Shown here in pieces: positions 43,001-56,734 of a stretch of DNA of 64,000 nt. The notes beneath the pieces were generated by a model that worked only from the letters and a program-made list of their open reading frames with translations, ran no database searches and was not told where the DNA came from. The translations under genes and the position numbers were made by a program. The stretch comes from Strigops habroptila (taxonomy: Eukaryota > Chordata > Aves > Psittaciformes > Psittacidae), in contig NC_044284.2 in NCBI RefSeq assembly GCF_004027225.2, positions 42,208,420 to 42,272,419 of the forward strand, given 5' to 3'. Positions within the stretch are counted from its first letter, which is position 1, and every line of letters starts with the position of its first letter.

Positions 43001-46000
43001 AGCAGACTGAGATACAGCAGTATGTTCTCAATTGGTTTATTACAGTCAATACTTATTATTAATAGATATGAAACAGACAAGATCTGAGCCTTTTGATGTT
43101 GTGAATCGATATAGATCTGTTCACTCCCTGAAACTCCAGGCTATTCTCAGCAGAGTCACAAATCCTTAGTTAAAACTTGAGTCTTTTGCCCAGACCTGTA
43201 AACACCGTGGATGCCTTTGTCTTGGCAGAAACAGGTCTTTCATTAGTCCTGCTATTCCAGTACACATCGGCAATAAGCCATCCAGCAGAAGGCACTATTT
43301 GGCTAGAAAGATTAGCGTGGTGTGGTTATTTTGGCAAATGCCATGCAGGTAGCCAGTAGTCACAGCAGCATAGCTGTCACACTGAGCATTGCTTGGTTTT
43401 GGTTGGACTTGAGTTGTGCTGCTCTTTCCTTGGGAGCAGAACTCTGCATTCAAAGCTGTGGGAGTGTAGGAAACACTGTGGTGTCTAAGTAACTTGCAAC
43501 ATCCTGTAATGTTACTACACAAAAGGTTTGAGTTAATGATCCAGTTGATTTACAAGTCAACTGTATGACAATAGAAATTAATATTCACTGATGAACCAAG
43601 CTGAGAAGCCTTGATTTATTTATTTATTTATTCCCCTATCTAATGGTTTTGTGTCAAATCTGTGGGTGAGTTTATACACTTGTGTATGGATCAGAGGGCA
43701 CCTGGGGATAAGAAGCATTTGATTAACTTTTGTTCTACCATGGAAAATACAGTGCAAGAAATCTTGTCTGAAACTGCTCAAGTAGAGTGCTGTTCTGCAA
43801 GATCTGCTAGTAGCAGAATGAGTAGATGGAAAAGGAGATTCCTTATCAAATGTGGCTTCGTTTAGGCGGCAAAATGTAAGTAGCTGAGGCCAGATTCTGC
43901 TCTCTTTTTCTTCTGATTTATACGCAGTTGAGCTTGTGTCACTGTAAAATCACAGTGAGGAAAAAAAGCTGTGGTATAGGGGAAGAAGGTGGCACTTTAA
44001 CTGATGTGTAGTTAAAAACAGGCTTGCTGAGTGAAAGATGCTGGCTGTAGCAAGTCTCCTCCCTGCAGCAGAAGGCTGTATGAAGGGGACTTCTGTCTAG
44101 CATACCAGTAGTCAGAAGTGACTACTTAAACTCTGTGTTTATCCCAAAGAACCGTAGTGTCAATCACCTGCCCCATGCACAGGTAGGTGTTGGTTGGCTG
44201 AGAGCAGTTCCATGGCACCTGCAGGAATGGCTTCGATCATCTCTGCTTTTAAGTTTTGAGTTTTTTTGTTTTTTGGTTTTTTCCCCTTCCCCAGGCTGGG
44301 CTGAGCTGAACTGACTAATGTCCCATGCTGTGCCTGAGGCAAGAGATTGCAGGAATAGTTCCTCATCAACCCTGGGACAGACTCATGTGGGAGATAAGGA
44401 CCTCCAGGGATGCACCATCTTTCCTCCCTCCCTGCTTGTGCTGAACATATCTTTTTCTCAGAGAAAACAGGCAAATGAACTTGTCTGATCTCTTTGTTCT
44501 GTTGTTCAACGTTAGCAGGGACTGGGTGCAGATAACTTGTGAAAGGGGCATGTGATATGAAGCTCCTGTCCCTGCTTTCTGCTCGCCAAGGCCCAGTAAG
44601 TTCTGTAGCATCCTCGGACTGTCCCTGTCTTGTAGCATCTCTCTTGCAAAGCCAGTACTTAGCAAAACTCCTCTAATAGCCTTTATGGTCTTAACCCAAT
44701 TTCTTTCAAACTGCCATATGCTGTGAGCTTTGGGAGGGATTAAGAACTTCAGAAGGCTGCTCATTAAAATCCCATGGAAAGGAGGGATTGTGGTATTCTG
44801 AGTGCCTGCAGGCAAGCAATAGAGGAATCCCATCACTTGTTTTGGGGCAGAAAAAACCATGCCTTTATCAAACTTGAGTGCTTCCTTCAGCAAGAATTTT
44901 TTTAATCAGAGAAAATGTGAGGGAAGCCTCACTTGCTGTTTTGTTGTCATATTGGGTGATGCTCTGAGAAGTTTCTAAAACTTTTGAAGAAATGAGATTG
45001 TGCAGAGGATGATGAACTCCAAAGAAGAACTAGATGCTGCAGAGATGGAGTTGAGCCTCCTGCTGAGTAACCACTTCCCCTCATATCAGCATGAGATCTA
45101 TCCCAGCTGTTAGGGAGACTTTTGCACGGTGCTAAGCCAGCCAGGTGCTGTCTTCTGCCACTGCTGTGGCATGTGTTGGGAGGTAGTATAGAATTTTGGG
45201 GTTAAAATACCTGGTACTAAGGATGGCCCTTCAGACTGGGAAAGGTAAGACAGATTTCAGATGCTAGGTTAGAGGCATCCTCTCAGCAGCCACACTGGGA
45301 GGTTGGTGATCCCAGATTTAGTCTTGGAGGGTCTATATATAATAGGTTCAACCTTTTCAGGATTTGGAGAGTAGTGCTGAAATCTGTTGGCTGTCATGGA
45401 GTGGGGCACCCTTCTTTCCGGATGGCTCAGTGCTAATGTGTGCTGGTCCTCAGTCCAGATCAGCATGTTGAGGCTCTGGTGACTGCCACCTGGAGTTAAG
45501 TCCTGCCTGGATCAGGATAGGGAGCAGTGCCCTGTGGCCAGAATGCCTCCATATGGGTGAGAAAGAAGAGTCTGTCCGTGGCTATGGTAGATTTCATGCA
45601 ACAAAGCTGAAATACCAGAAGATGGGCATTTCTTACATATGTGTGGAGCATCTGTGCACAGCGCACAAACAGATTAAAACTGGAAGTATGTTTCACCTAG
45701 AACACCTGATATTTGATTCTGTGGGTTTTGTAGCCCTGTGCAAGGGGTGTTACATCACAGCACTAACAGGTGTGATAGACCCTGTCTCCTGATTTGGAGG
45801 TCTACGTTATGAGTTTATTCCGCATTTAGAGAGTTCCTGAGATCCTTTGTTGCAAGCTGTGGTTGAAGGACAAAGTGCAGTGATGGAAACAGCTCTAAGA
45901 AGCAGGATCCAGAGGTCAATTAGTGAATGAGCAGGGATAAGAAAATAGAAGTTGAAAAATAGTCAAAGATATTTACAGCCTGCATAGCCTTCCCTCTCCT

Positions 46001-46100
46001 AGTGCTTTATTTTTAATGGCTTGCTGCTTTTACCTCTCTTTGTTTAATGAATATATTGCTGAGTTATTGGAAGCGCAAACTGCATCCAAAAGCAGGACGC
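40017..46100. other. Gene-poor stretch, nothing recognised
   Basis: About 6 kb with ordinary composition. Only a (TTTA)n microsatellite at 43614-43632 is recognised. Minus-strand open frames such as 44366-44893 (175 codons) have no recognisable domain, and frames of that size are expected by chance in 40 kb. Confidence 0.5.
43614..43632 (+). repeat. (TTTA)n microsatellite
   Basis: Between four and five TTTA units in a row. Confidence 0.85.
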
Positions 46101-46805
46101 TCAGGGTTTATTATATTCATATAACTCAAAAACAGCCAAATTGATTTTTTTTTTTGGTGGTTTTTTTTTTTTTTCTTCCCCCCTCCCTCCCCCCCGCCCC
46201 ATCCTTCTCCACCTCATCTTTACATCTTGCAGTGGGTTTAGAGGTAGTGACAGATGTGAGACTGACGACACTGGAGACAGAGAAGCTGTGTTTAGGGTAA
46301 TGACCCCAGCAGTGAGTGGGGAGAGCGCCCCTCTTTTTCTGATGCTTGCTCCTTCTCCAGCCGCCTCTGCCTGTGGCTTGGGGCAGATATAGTCCTTGGC
46401 TGCTTGCTTGATATTCTGGTCTCCACTGCTGCTGGAATGGCTTTGAGAAGCTGGGTCTGTTTTTTCCATCCAGTTACCAGCCACTTTCATGCCAGTGTGA
46501 TCACCTGCTTTCATGACTGGAGAGTTGAGGTAGTAGACATCCTCAGTTAGCACAGCACAGAGTGTGAACTTGCAGCTCTGCGAAAGTGGCTGGACTTGAA
46601 CCACTGAGAGTGGCTTCAGCTTCCCTTGCTGTGGGAGATGAGTGGCTTGTGGGAAGAAACATAGGCAATGGTTGCTCTGGGTGGTCTTTTCATCTACGCA
46701 TCTCTGGGAGTTTCCACGAATTGTCAGGCCCACTCCAGGTAATCCTTTCTGTAAGTGGCAGAGAAAATACGTAGTGGCTTCTGCCCTCTTTAGGGCAGCC
46801 TGCAT
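46101..46805 (-). other. Unexplained 234-codon open frame
   Basis: The longest repeat-independent open frame in the gene-poor half. The predicted protein is rich in serine, glycine and basic residues with no recognisable domain, signal peptide or membrane span; its C-terminal K/P-rich part comes from the adjacent pyrimidine tract. I see no TATA box or CpG island beside it. It may be chance or part of a lineage-specific or untranslated transcript. Confidence 0.12.
46145..46218 (+). repeat. Poly-pyrimidine tract (T then C)
   Basis: T runs with GGTGG interruptions pass into a C-rich run (TTCCCCCCTCCCTCCCCCCC), giving about 70 bases of strongly strand-biased DNA, prone to triplex or slippage. 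Confidence 0.8.
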
Positions 46806-49800
46806 AGACCTGTAGTCTGCCTGCCCTCTCCTTGGGGTATTCTCCTCTTGCTAGAGAAGAGGTGGACATGGCGGCAAAGCGTAGGGCAGTTCTTGGAGCT
46901 ACACTAGCTACTGGGCCCTGGGACTTCGTCCTGCAACTACCTCACCTGTCTGATGGGAGCGTAGCACCAGTGGGTTTCGGAGAGACCCTGCCCTGTTCTC
47001 ACAGGATGGCAAAGGGGCAGAGGAGAAATCTAGGGGGTAGGGAGATCTCTGCTCCTGGAGAGAAATAAAGGACCCCACCCCTCAGTATGAAACAGAAAGA
47101 GGTTTTCATCTCAGCCCTGGTTAATGAGGGCATTTTGATCTACAATTGTTGACTGCAGAAAGAGCCTCCCTGATAAAGAGGGAAGGGATGTCCTGAGGGA
47201 GAGGGTCGCTGAATATGCATGGCCCTGAGTCTCTTTGTTTAGCTGATATCTGACTATATTTATTCTTCTAGATTACACATTCTGACTGCGGAACAAAGGG
47301 CTGGCAGGAGCTGCTCTCTTGTGCTTAATAATTTGAGTGAATTTACATTTCAATGCAGCCCTGTGCAACTTCCCACCCCCCATGGAAAGAGCAGAATTTC
47401 CCTGTTGTGGGGAGGGGGAAAAGAAACTACCACCCCAGTGGCCAGGCTGGGAGATTTATGGATATTCCTCTCTGAATTTATTCCTCATGAATCCTCTATG
47501 TGTGTGCCCACCTGCCTGATGCAGAGATGTTTTCTTCCCTGCTACCTTTCTCCATGACTTGCTCAGATAACACTGTTTGCCCCACCTCCCTGCTGAGCAG
47601 TGTGATTCATTGTCAAGTAATTAACCATCAGCAGTACAGAAAGTACCTGGCTAGGCAGAAGTGTGAAAACACATCTACACCTAATGGGAACTGGACAGAA
47701 GATTTCCAGTTTGAGTGACACCCAGGGAGCTGCAAAGTGCCAAAACCAGAGTTAGCTATTGCCAAAACTCCTCAAACGTGGTCTGGTTTCTATGTAACGT
47801 TCTTTTCATTCTACTTTGGGGCCTGAAAGTGCAAGAAGTCACTTGCTGAGTCAGAGTTAGTCATGGGGGGTTTAGAGGTGGCACTTTCTCACCTGTCTGT
47901 CTGTCCAGGCTTGGATCCCTGCCCATAGCAAATGGTTTGACTGTGGTTTCATCTCTTGCTTCTGAAATGAATGTTTCTGTTTTGCATCCCCAAATTTATC
48001 TGCGACTATAATTTTGTGTCCCTGCATAGGTTCCTGGGCCTTGTGTGCACAAGTGTCCTGTGTTAGCTGCCATCCAATGTTCGCTAAGCCACAGTCCTGC
48101 AGTTTAATGTTAGGACAGCTGCAAACTTTGTCTCTTGTCTGCCTGATGGTAACCTTGCAGGGACAGGGACTTTGTACACTGATGACCTCAGCATGCTACA
48201 CTGCATTTGGGTCTCTTACCACTAGTGCTCTGCATTAGCGCATTATAACAAACACATGATTATAGGAACAGATCCTCAATGCTATTTCTTTGGTTATCTC
48301 AAGCCCCTTAGGAGATGGATTATGAGCCCATGAGCACAGGAGTTTCCTGGGTGGGATCTGTGTATTGAGGTATAGATTAAGTAATACCTTTCCCATTAGC
48401 TCTTCTGGCTAGTTCCATATTGTCTCTCATGATGCAAAATGAGATAGACCCTCACTGCTCTTGAGACTGAAGAAGCAGGGCATGATGTAAGGAGCAGCCT
48501 CAGACATACATGAGTCCAGCAGCAGCCTCTTTTAGAAGCTCATGACATCTGCGCTGGCTCCTTTGGGCAGCCAGAGAACACGTAGTCTTGTCTTTAATGC
48601 TTTCCTTGACATCTTTTTCCTTCTTTTTGAGACTGTATGAAGACCTGTCTGTGGGAGATGTGAGTTCTTGAGCTGAGCTGCGGAGTGCTTCCACGTGCAA
48701 GGAAAGCCTGTTTCTAGCCAGCTCTAGATATGTCATCAGTGGCCTTTAATACATTCAGTTCAGGCCTTTGTTCCAACATAAACTGCAGAAGAACTTAGAA
48801 ATGGGTTTTATAGCTGGATTTCACCACTTCTATATACATTGAAATGTGTCAAGCTTTCTGTGGTTGTGCTTCCCTATGCTGCTTGGAGCAACAAAGCTGA
48901 AGCGTTGGCTATGCAGAAAGGAGTGCAATGATCCTAACTTAACCAGTGCTTATAAAGTAAGAGCTTGTACATGTGTGATGCTGCTCTTCTTACTACTACT
49001 ATTTCTAGATGTAGTTGCTAAGTGTTACAGAATGCACGTATAATGTCTGAGGAATGTGGGCAAAACCAGGACCTTACACTGTGTCATGCTTGAGCACAAA
49101 GGATAGAATTTCCTGCCCTGTGGAGCTTTGGTCTAAAGGGTAAAACAGGGGGTGGATTTCAGAAATTTTGCCTGAAATGCCTGCTGGAACAGGTAGCTGG
49201 GTTTGTTTTAATGGATAAACATATACATTCATGATTTTTCATTCATTTTGCGTCATATACATGCATAAATGTGGAAACATACATATGTATGTTCCATATC
49301 ACACATATATACACAATCTGTAATATACATGAACACAATGCAGCATTAAATCAGGGGTTTACGCTTCTCTTAATTACCTAATTATATTGATTTTTACATT
49401 CTGTACAACTAGGTTTTATCTGAACTTTACAGAAGGTGTAAGCAATACACATCTTGTCACATCCCATTTTCACACTAGCGCTGTTGCTGTATGAACCATT
49501 GCTAGAAATAAAACACGACTAGAATAGTCAGCCATCTGTCTGGAAAGCACATGCGGTCCCAGATGGCAGTTTCTCTCCCGCTCGCTGGTAGCAAAGTCCT
49601 CTGTCTAACGAACACAGCAGAAACGTGTAACAGTTCAGCAGGGACATGTAGAATGAGCAGCCCTCCCCCAGGCTGGGGCTGAGGGCCCTCTAGCAATGGA
49701 AGAGGAGGGAAACTTTGAGCACAGAGTCCATCCCTAAGGGGGGCATGTGTTCACCTCATGTTCATCTCTCTGCAGAGCAAAGAGATCAGCATCCTGAGTT

Positions 49801-51269
49801 AGTTAACTCCACAGCAACCCCCTCAGCTCTTTATGAATGAGGTTCTTCAACCCATCTATCTCTGTGCATGGGTATTCCTTTACAAGGGTACAGTGGTGAG
49901 CAGACAGAAGAGAATCAGTGGGACCTTGGCACTTGAAGCTAGAGGGAGATGAAAGCCCATGAACTGTTCTCTCTGGCATTGAAGGGTCGTTCATAGGAGA
50001 AATGAGTCTGTCTCTGCTGGAAAGCTAGATGCTTGGTTTGCAGACAGCTTGGCCACCAAGAACTGACACTTGCCAACCTCAAAGTTGCTTAAACTACCTT
50101 CACAACCCATTCCCCTCAACCAAGGAGCTCCTCTGTATTGTTCAGAACAATTGCAGTGTGGCATTGCTGCCTGTCCTCCATTGGTGCCACTTGTGAAGAA
50201 CAGCATAGGAATGTCTTTCCTACCAAAAGAGGTGAATGGGTGATGAAGCACCTCTAGTTAGCAAAGCATGGTTGTTTCTGCTGGACCAAGCCTTTAAGGG
50301 TTGCTTTCACTGATCAAAGTAAGCAGAAAAAGCCAAAGAATGTGAAAATCACCGAAGTCTGGGAGTGACTCAGTGAGAAAATGGCTTTGATATACTTTGA
50401 ACTCTTCAATCCTTTGTGCAGTTTTGAATCTGACCTGTGGGTAACAGAATAGATTTCTATGGAACTGAAAAATACAGAACAAATCATCACAAAAAGAATT
50501 ACAGCACTCCATGCTTTTGGGAGAGGCACTCAAAGCCATCAACATCTTGGCTGTGGCTTTCACTCCTGCCTTCAGAAGAGCTGAACAGTGGTCCTGTGAC
50601 GCAATGCCGAATTTCCTTATCTCCTGATAATTTTGCTTTGCAAAAACATCTCCCTGGGTTCCAGTTTTCTGGAATGTTTTTTGAACCTGTCTCCATTCCC
50701 AGAGAAGTCTTTGTAACCATCTATGGACTTTTTAACCTAATGATAGATGTCCCCATCCCGTGTTTTCCTCATGGGTATGGTGATGTACTGGAGAGGTTGC
50801 TACAGGTCCTTTTGTACAGGGGGAAGCTGCTTTTTGGGCTGTCTGAAACCTTCAGGAGACAGCAGAATTTTGCTTCAAACCCCATCCTATGCTGGGTGTT
50901 CTCTGTCTGGAGATCAACTAGCTGTTTGCTCTCAGTGCTGAGTAAGGGCTGGCAAGGTGCCCTGTTACTTCAGTGGTACAGGCGATGACGGTGTCTGCAG
51001 GAGGTGTAATGAGTTGTGTGGTCCTCTAATGCAATGCTTCCCACTTCCCTCCTCAGGGCCTTTCTAGCAGCACCAGAGATGCCCACCCTGCTGCAGCCAC
51101 AGAAGACAGCAGCCACTGGAGCTGCAGGTTCCCAGCTGTCCCCTTTGCACTCACGTGGTCAGAAGGAAAGACAGCACATCAAGAAAAGGTCCTGCTGAGA
51201 CTGTGCAAAGGGTCACGCTGTTTTGGAGGCAGGAGAAAAACAACTGCTTTTTGCTTCCTCTCAGAAACA
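46806..51269. other. Gene-poor stretch, nothing recognised
   Basis: No exon or repeat family recognised apart from a TACATA-like AT patch at 49210-49335 that holds an 18-base palindrome. The plus-strand open frame at 50437-50988 (183 codons) shows no known domain. Confidence 0.45.
49276..49293. repeat. Perfect 18-bp palindrome
   Basis: AACATACATATGTATGTT equals its own reverse complement. It sits in an AT-rich patch of CATATA/TACATA sequence, so it may be no more than a microsatellite by-product. Confidence 0.85.
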
Positions 51270-51420
51270 ATTTTGCCTTGGCCCAGTTTTTGCAAAATGG
51301 AATTAGAAAGCTTTGTGAGCTTTGGGAGCTGGCGGGAGCCATCACTCAGCCAATTCATCATAATGGGAGCCTGGTATCTAATAAATGCGCTAAGTGTCCA
51401 CCTTTAACTTGCTTCTGTGC
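51270..51420. promoter_or_regulatory. Candidate conserved non-coding element C
   Basis: A balanced-composition block around CCAATTCATCATAATGGGAG and ATCTAATAAATGCGC has the look of constrained sequence. No alignment was possible, so the call is weak. Confidence 0.18.
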
Positions 51421-52999
51421 CTCCCTACAGAGGCAGACCCTGGGCTGCAGCTGCTGCTAAGGAGAAGTCACCCTGCCTGATGACAGATGATGTCAGGCCT
51501 GCTGGAGTGATAGCTGTCTGGCTTTTCTTTCCCGGCCAAGGGCATGGCAGGGAAGAGCACAAGCTCTGCAGGGCAAGATCGGGGGAAGGAGGTTAAGGCA
51601 TGAAAGCCTCATCCTATGTAAATCAGCCCTTGAGGCAATGTGGCCTGACTGATATGTACAAGTCACACAGCAGGTTTTGGTAGGGAATGGCTAGGGTTTC
51701 ACTTTGTCATGAAAAACTTCACATCTTTGCTTGACATGGTAAAAGTGTGATCTTTCCAGTTTCATTTTGAGTGCATGAGGTGATGGACAAAGAACAGCTA
51801 GAGGGAGATGCTTAGGAAATACAAGGGGATATTGAGTAGTGAAACATAGGGTGATGCTCTCCCTGCTCTGGGAAAACAGCTGTGATACCAAGAGGACTTG
51901 GGGTTAGCCATGGAGTCACAGAAACTCAAGGGAAGTCTGTGTCCCAGGGAACTGCTCATCCCACCTCCCCTGCTGTACTGCACTAAGTGGCTTTTCTTAC
52001 TCAGGCATGTGCGTGGCAAGAGGTGATCCTGGAGGAGGTGACAAGTCCAGAGGAACGGATCCTCCTCTGACCTCAGGGAAATGCAGATTCTAGGTGTCAG
52101 TCAATGGGGAAGCACAGACTTACAAGGGCCTTTGATGGCATCAGGTAGCAGGGACTAAGCCACAAGCTCGATATCTCTGGTGGGACTGGGAACAATCCCA
52201 GCTGGAGGAGAATGCAGAAGGGCAGGAAACAGGGACTCCTGTACACCCTCAAATTAATAAGGACCTGCCAGGACATAAGCTCTGGAACCACCATCTGGGA
52301 CTGATAGCTCCCTGTGCTGATAAACTTCTGTCTTGCTGGGGCTCTTTCCAGGGCACCCACCAGGATATGCGGGACGCTGCTTTCCCTGGTCTCTGCTGGT
52401 CCTGCCCGTCCAGGCTCTGAGCACCCCTTGGCAAGGAGGTTGTTGTCACAGGGCCTTGCTCAGCAAAGCAGGGAAGCCTGTCCCTATTTGTCACTGAGCG
52501 TCAGGGCCTTGGAGGTGAATCAGATGCACTGTATTAATAGATCTAATCATCACAAGCCTTGGTCGTGCTGTATGTAGCAATCTGTTTCCTGGCTGACAGC
52601 GAGTTTGCTGCTAGCAGGAGGGAGAGATGGAGGAAGAAGCATCGCCCGTCTGCAGCTCTGTGGGGCAGGACCTTGAAGGTGGCTGAACAGAGTTTCTTTG
52701 GGTGGGTGAAATCCTGGTCTTGTGCTTGTTGATGGCAAATCTGCTTGAAGAGAGGAGATCACAGCGAGGCAGGCTTTGTTTTCTTGAGAATTTCCTGTGC
52801 TTTCTGCACACGGGCTTCTCTTTTTCTTGGGTATCCTTGGAAAAAGAGGTCTGCTTCTCCTTTTAGCTTACAGTCAGCCTCTTATTTTTTATTCATCTTC
52901 CTTGCTATTGCTAGTAGCTGGTGCCACTGCTGGCTCCTGTTTCAGACTAGCCTGAGATCAATAGGGGAGCACTTGCTAGCATCATATTAATTGAGTCTT

Positions 53000-53480
53000 A
53001 TGCTGAGAGCCCTTGTGCTATTGATTGTAACAGTAACTTCAGCTGGAATTTGGGAAGCACTTACTTGAAGTCTAAAAAATGAGAAGAAAGCAGAATGCTG
53101 GGTGATTGGATTGACTTCATTTCCAGCGGATTACACTGTAATAATTGAGTATGTCCAGTCTCCTTTCATTACTTGTTCCTCTAATAAAAGTACCAGGAAT
53201 GCTTTCAAATTTCAATATGCAGGATTACAGGGCTTGCTTGGAGCAAGCACCAGAGTACACTGGGCAGAGCATATGAGAGACTTTTATCTTAATAACTGGC
53301 AGAAGATACCCACTCACCCTGCTGTCTGCCCCTTTCACATCCTTTTCTTTGCTTTCCTTCCTCTAAAAAAAGGAAGCAAAAATGCCAATTACTGACTGAG
53401 AACATGAATTTTTCATTGACCTCCTGTAATTCCCCACAAAGCTGAGGAGCCTAGAAGGTAATAAAATGAGATTTCTTTAA
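53000..53480. promoter_or_regulatory. Candidate conserved non-coding element D
   Basis: AT-balanced, repeat-free, near CpG-free sequence with TGATTGGATTGACTTCAT and ATTACACTGTAATAATTGAG. The plus-strand open frame across it (53102-53395) is probably incidental. Conservation is untested. Confidence 0.22.
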
Positions 53481-54032
53481 AGAACAAATGAACAAGAGAA
53501 GATGACGGCCTCAACCAAAAGCCTGGTGAGATGAGAGCGTCACAAGGGCCTGCCTGCGATGTGGGGGAAAGACAGAGGTACTCTGGGGTCAGGAGAGATG
53601 AAAAGGAGTGGCTGGAGGCTTATCACACATCTTTCTTTTTTCCTCCCAGCCAAGGAGTAGCCCTCTCTAAGCAACTGCTGAGACTATGGGATGGCGTGGG
53701 ATGCCCTGAGAGGTCAGGATACCCTTAGCATGAATGTGAAGGGCTGTTATGTTGTTGGGTTGTTGTTTTTTGGTTTTTTTTTCTCTGACATACAGCCTCC
53801 CACTATTGCTCTTGGTGTGGGGCAAAGTATCCCAAATGAACCCAGGCCAAGCACGCTTTGGGTGTCAAACATCTTGGCTTGTTTTGCAGAGCTTTTTGTG
53901 GAGGGTGCCTGCTTGGTTAGGGCGCCAAGCTTGCTGGGGTGTTGCCGCCATGCTGAGGCTTTCTAGGACTTTTGTTGTCTTTAATATGCTGCTTTGAAAT
54001 AACACAGCAGAACCTGCTCTCAAACTCATTTA

Positions 54033-54055
54033 TTTTTTTTTTTTTTTTTTTTTTT
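54033..54055 (+). repeat. Poly(T) tract, 23 bases
   Basis: A T23 ends in AATAAAAG; a C9 and T8 run follow shortly after (54073-54090). Confidence 0.93.
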
Positions 54056-54090
54056 AATAAAAGCTCCCTCTCCCCCCCCCTTTTTTTTAA

Positions 54091-54500
54091 AGATGCTGTC
54101 AAATTGCACTTCTTAAGATTCATGGTGGATCTCCTCTGCCTGGCTCTATTACCCAATTTAAATACACAACAGCAAGAGGGGTTGAATGCCACTATGTTAA
54201 CATGGTGCCAGAGACCTCTGTGAGGTTGTTTGTTAAAAGCAAATTGTACCTGTTAAGGGGCTGGGAAGGGGAGCACAGCTGCTGTTAACTGCTTTACCAA
54301 ATTGACTCTGACTCATTCGTTTCAAATGAAAATTGAAATGCTTTTGACTTCTTCCTTTTTCTTCTTTTTTTCATCCTTCCAGTGGCAAATTTGCTTTACT
54401 TAACGCTAAGTGGGGATCATTTCTTGTGATTACTGAAAAATGCATCATAACTTTTGATTACGCTGCTATTAAGGATGCAGAATGGCAATTGCTGCTGCTT
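54091..54500. promoter_or_regulatory. Candidate conserved non-coding element E
   Basis: The block contains CAAATTGCACTTCTTAAGAT, ACTCATTCGTTTCAAATGAA and TTGATTACGCTGCTATTAAG, with little repetitive content. It resembles enhancer-type desert elements. Untested. Confidence 0.22.
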
Positions 54501-56514
54501 GCAGAGACGGGGAGAGAGGAAACGCTGCTGGAAGAGCTGGTGTAACCCTTTGCTATGCTGAGTGCTGTGGAGAAGCTGTAACTGCTGTTGGTCTGGGGCT
54601 TTAGGCTGGTGGGGCAGGATCTAGGGATTGAATTCATGCTGAGTGCAAGTGAACATGAATGCAGATGATCTCAGAGAGATGAGGTGGGGGCTGGAGCATC
54701 ACTAAACTGCTGTGGCTTCCCAGAAGTTTGCCTTTTTCAGTGGCTAATGATCCTCTCTTTAAATGGAAACACCTTGGGACAACTAGCTGTTGTTTAGAAG
54801 AGAACATTTTTGAGAATGGAGAGGGAATGCCCCTAGCAGCAGAATGAAGAACACACCTCAGAATTGTAGAGACCCTTTGGTGTGATAGAAGTTTCTGGCA
54901 GGGGGATTCTGATTTACAGTGGGGGAATGGTGTATGCCTGTATATGCCTGGGAGATGCAGCAGGAGAGAGACTGTGGCGTGTTTAAGGACATTGCCTACA
55001 GTGCTTGGGAAACTGAGGTAAGGAAAAGAAGGTAGGCGGATGAATTGGTTTACGTTGCATTGTGTTTTTCAGCAGCAAAGGCATCACCTCAAGAGAAGTT
55101 CCAGTGAAGCTGATGTATTACTGGAGGTAATACCTGCTTGGATAGGGAAAACACTTTGGGCCACTGCAGAGAGCCCTTTTCTGGCTTAGGAAAGGTGTAG
55201 TCAATGTTCTACTTCTGCTACTCAGCATGGTGGGCTATGAACAGAGCATGTGTGGACTGGTGTAAACCTGTGTGTGTTCAGTGTTGCACAGGATTTGAGC
55301 AGTTACCTGATTTTGGAGTTGAGGAGAGGTGGGGAGGTACTGATTTTGCACTGTCAGGCTACAGACAGCTCATCAGAGCGGCCTCTAGGAGCGAGGCAGG
55401 GAATTCCGGTAACTGGTCTCTTAGACGCTTGCTCCTTTGCAGCCCCTCCAGAGGGGTCTTGCTTCACTATTTTTACTGCCTCTTTTTTAACTCCCCCAGG
55501 GCACCACGAGCCCTCTGGGGTTGCTTTAGCCTGGTTTTTCCACTGGGAACTACATTTCCCAGAGTTCCTACTCTTAAAGGACTGAAGTGCTGGACAGTGC
55601 TGACCTGTCTCTGATGAGGCAGAGAGGGAACAGGAAATGCTGGAAGTAAGGCTGCACTTAATTAAATAATCAGCATGGAAAAGCAGTCATAGCAGACATT
55701 TGTAACAAATTTGGAAGATGAGGCTCTCTTAAGAATAAGGGAAGGAACTCTTTCTACTGCAGTCCTTGTTGCTCTGGGTCATGCTGCAGCCAGCTGCAAA
55801 CAGGTGGTTCTGTCTTATGCTTTGGAACAGCAGAGTTGTTAGTGGGAGTGAAAGCATAGGCTGAGTTACCAAGGCTGTGTTTGCAAGTGAGCACTGTGAG
55901 GCTTTCGGGATACTCAGGAAGTGGTTTCTGCCCTAGCAATAAGGCAATAATTTCTCCCTCTAAGCCTCCTAAAAACAGGAGCAGTGCTTTGCTAACACTG
56001 CAAGGCTGGAAAGTTAAAGATGTATTGAGGTCAGAGATGTGTGGAGTGATTGGATGCAGAGATCAACCTGCAGAACTACAAAGGAAGAAATGTAATAGCT
56101 ACTAGTATTGATGAGACAGGCAATGCTCTCCATGGAGAATTATGATTTCTGCTTTTTCTTCCTCTTCTCTGTGCACCAAACTGAGCTAGATAACAAAAGA
56201 CTTGGCTGGTCTGTCCAGTGAAATCTGGTTACAGGAATGGGCCTTCTTAGAGAGCATTGGCAGCTGTGGGAATTGGATATCTTGGCTATAAGGCTCTCAA
56301 AGGATCAGACATTTACCAGCTCACCACTAAGCCTATCCCCAGCTGCAAGGGACCTAAACCAGACCTTGCAGTCTACCCACCTTTAACATGGACAAATAGG
56401 GTTTGGCTTTGTCTTAGGAGAATGGTGATCCTTGTGGCCAGAGGCTGTGGTTTGGCAATGCACCAAAGGTCAACCAGTCGCTGCATTCCCAAAAGTATAT
56501 GCATGCATACTTAT

Positions 56515-56572
56515 AGATATCCATATATATGAATATGTGTGTGTGTATATATATAAAATACGTATATATTTT
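56515..56572 (+). repeat. TA/TG microsatellite
   Basis: TATCCATATATATGAATATG is followed by GTGTGTGTGTATATATATAA, a compound alternating purine-pyrimidine repeat that could adopt Z-DNA or cruciform forms. Confidence 0.85.
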
Positions 56573-56734
56573 TTTGCTGGCAGCTGAGATAAAAGGGATA
56601 TAATGAAAATGTAAACGAAAAACTTTACACCAGGCATGGCCTGACAGAGGGAAGATTGATATCCCATGATGCTTTGTCTTGATGAGACAATGAAAAATAA
56701 CCACCACGGCAGCTGTGTCAATATCAGACTTGGT

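Noticed and set aside
44366-44893. 175-codon minus-strand frame
   Set aside because: No domain or splice borders, and frames of this size are expected by chance in this length of DNA.
50437-50988. 183-codon plus-strand frame
   Set aside because: No recognisable domain; length is near the chance maximum expected for the region.
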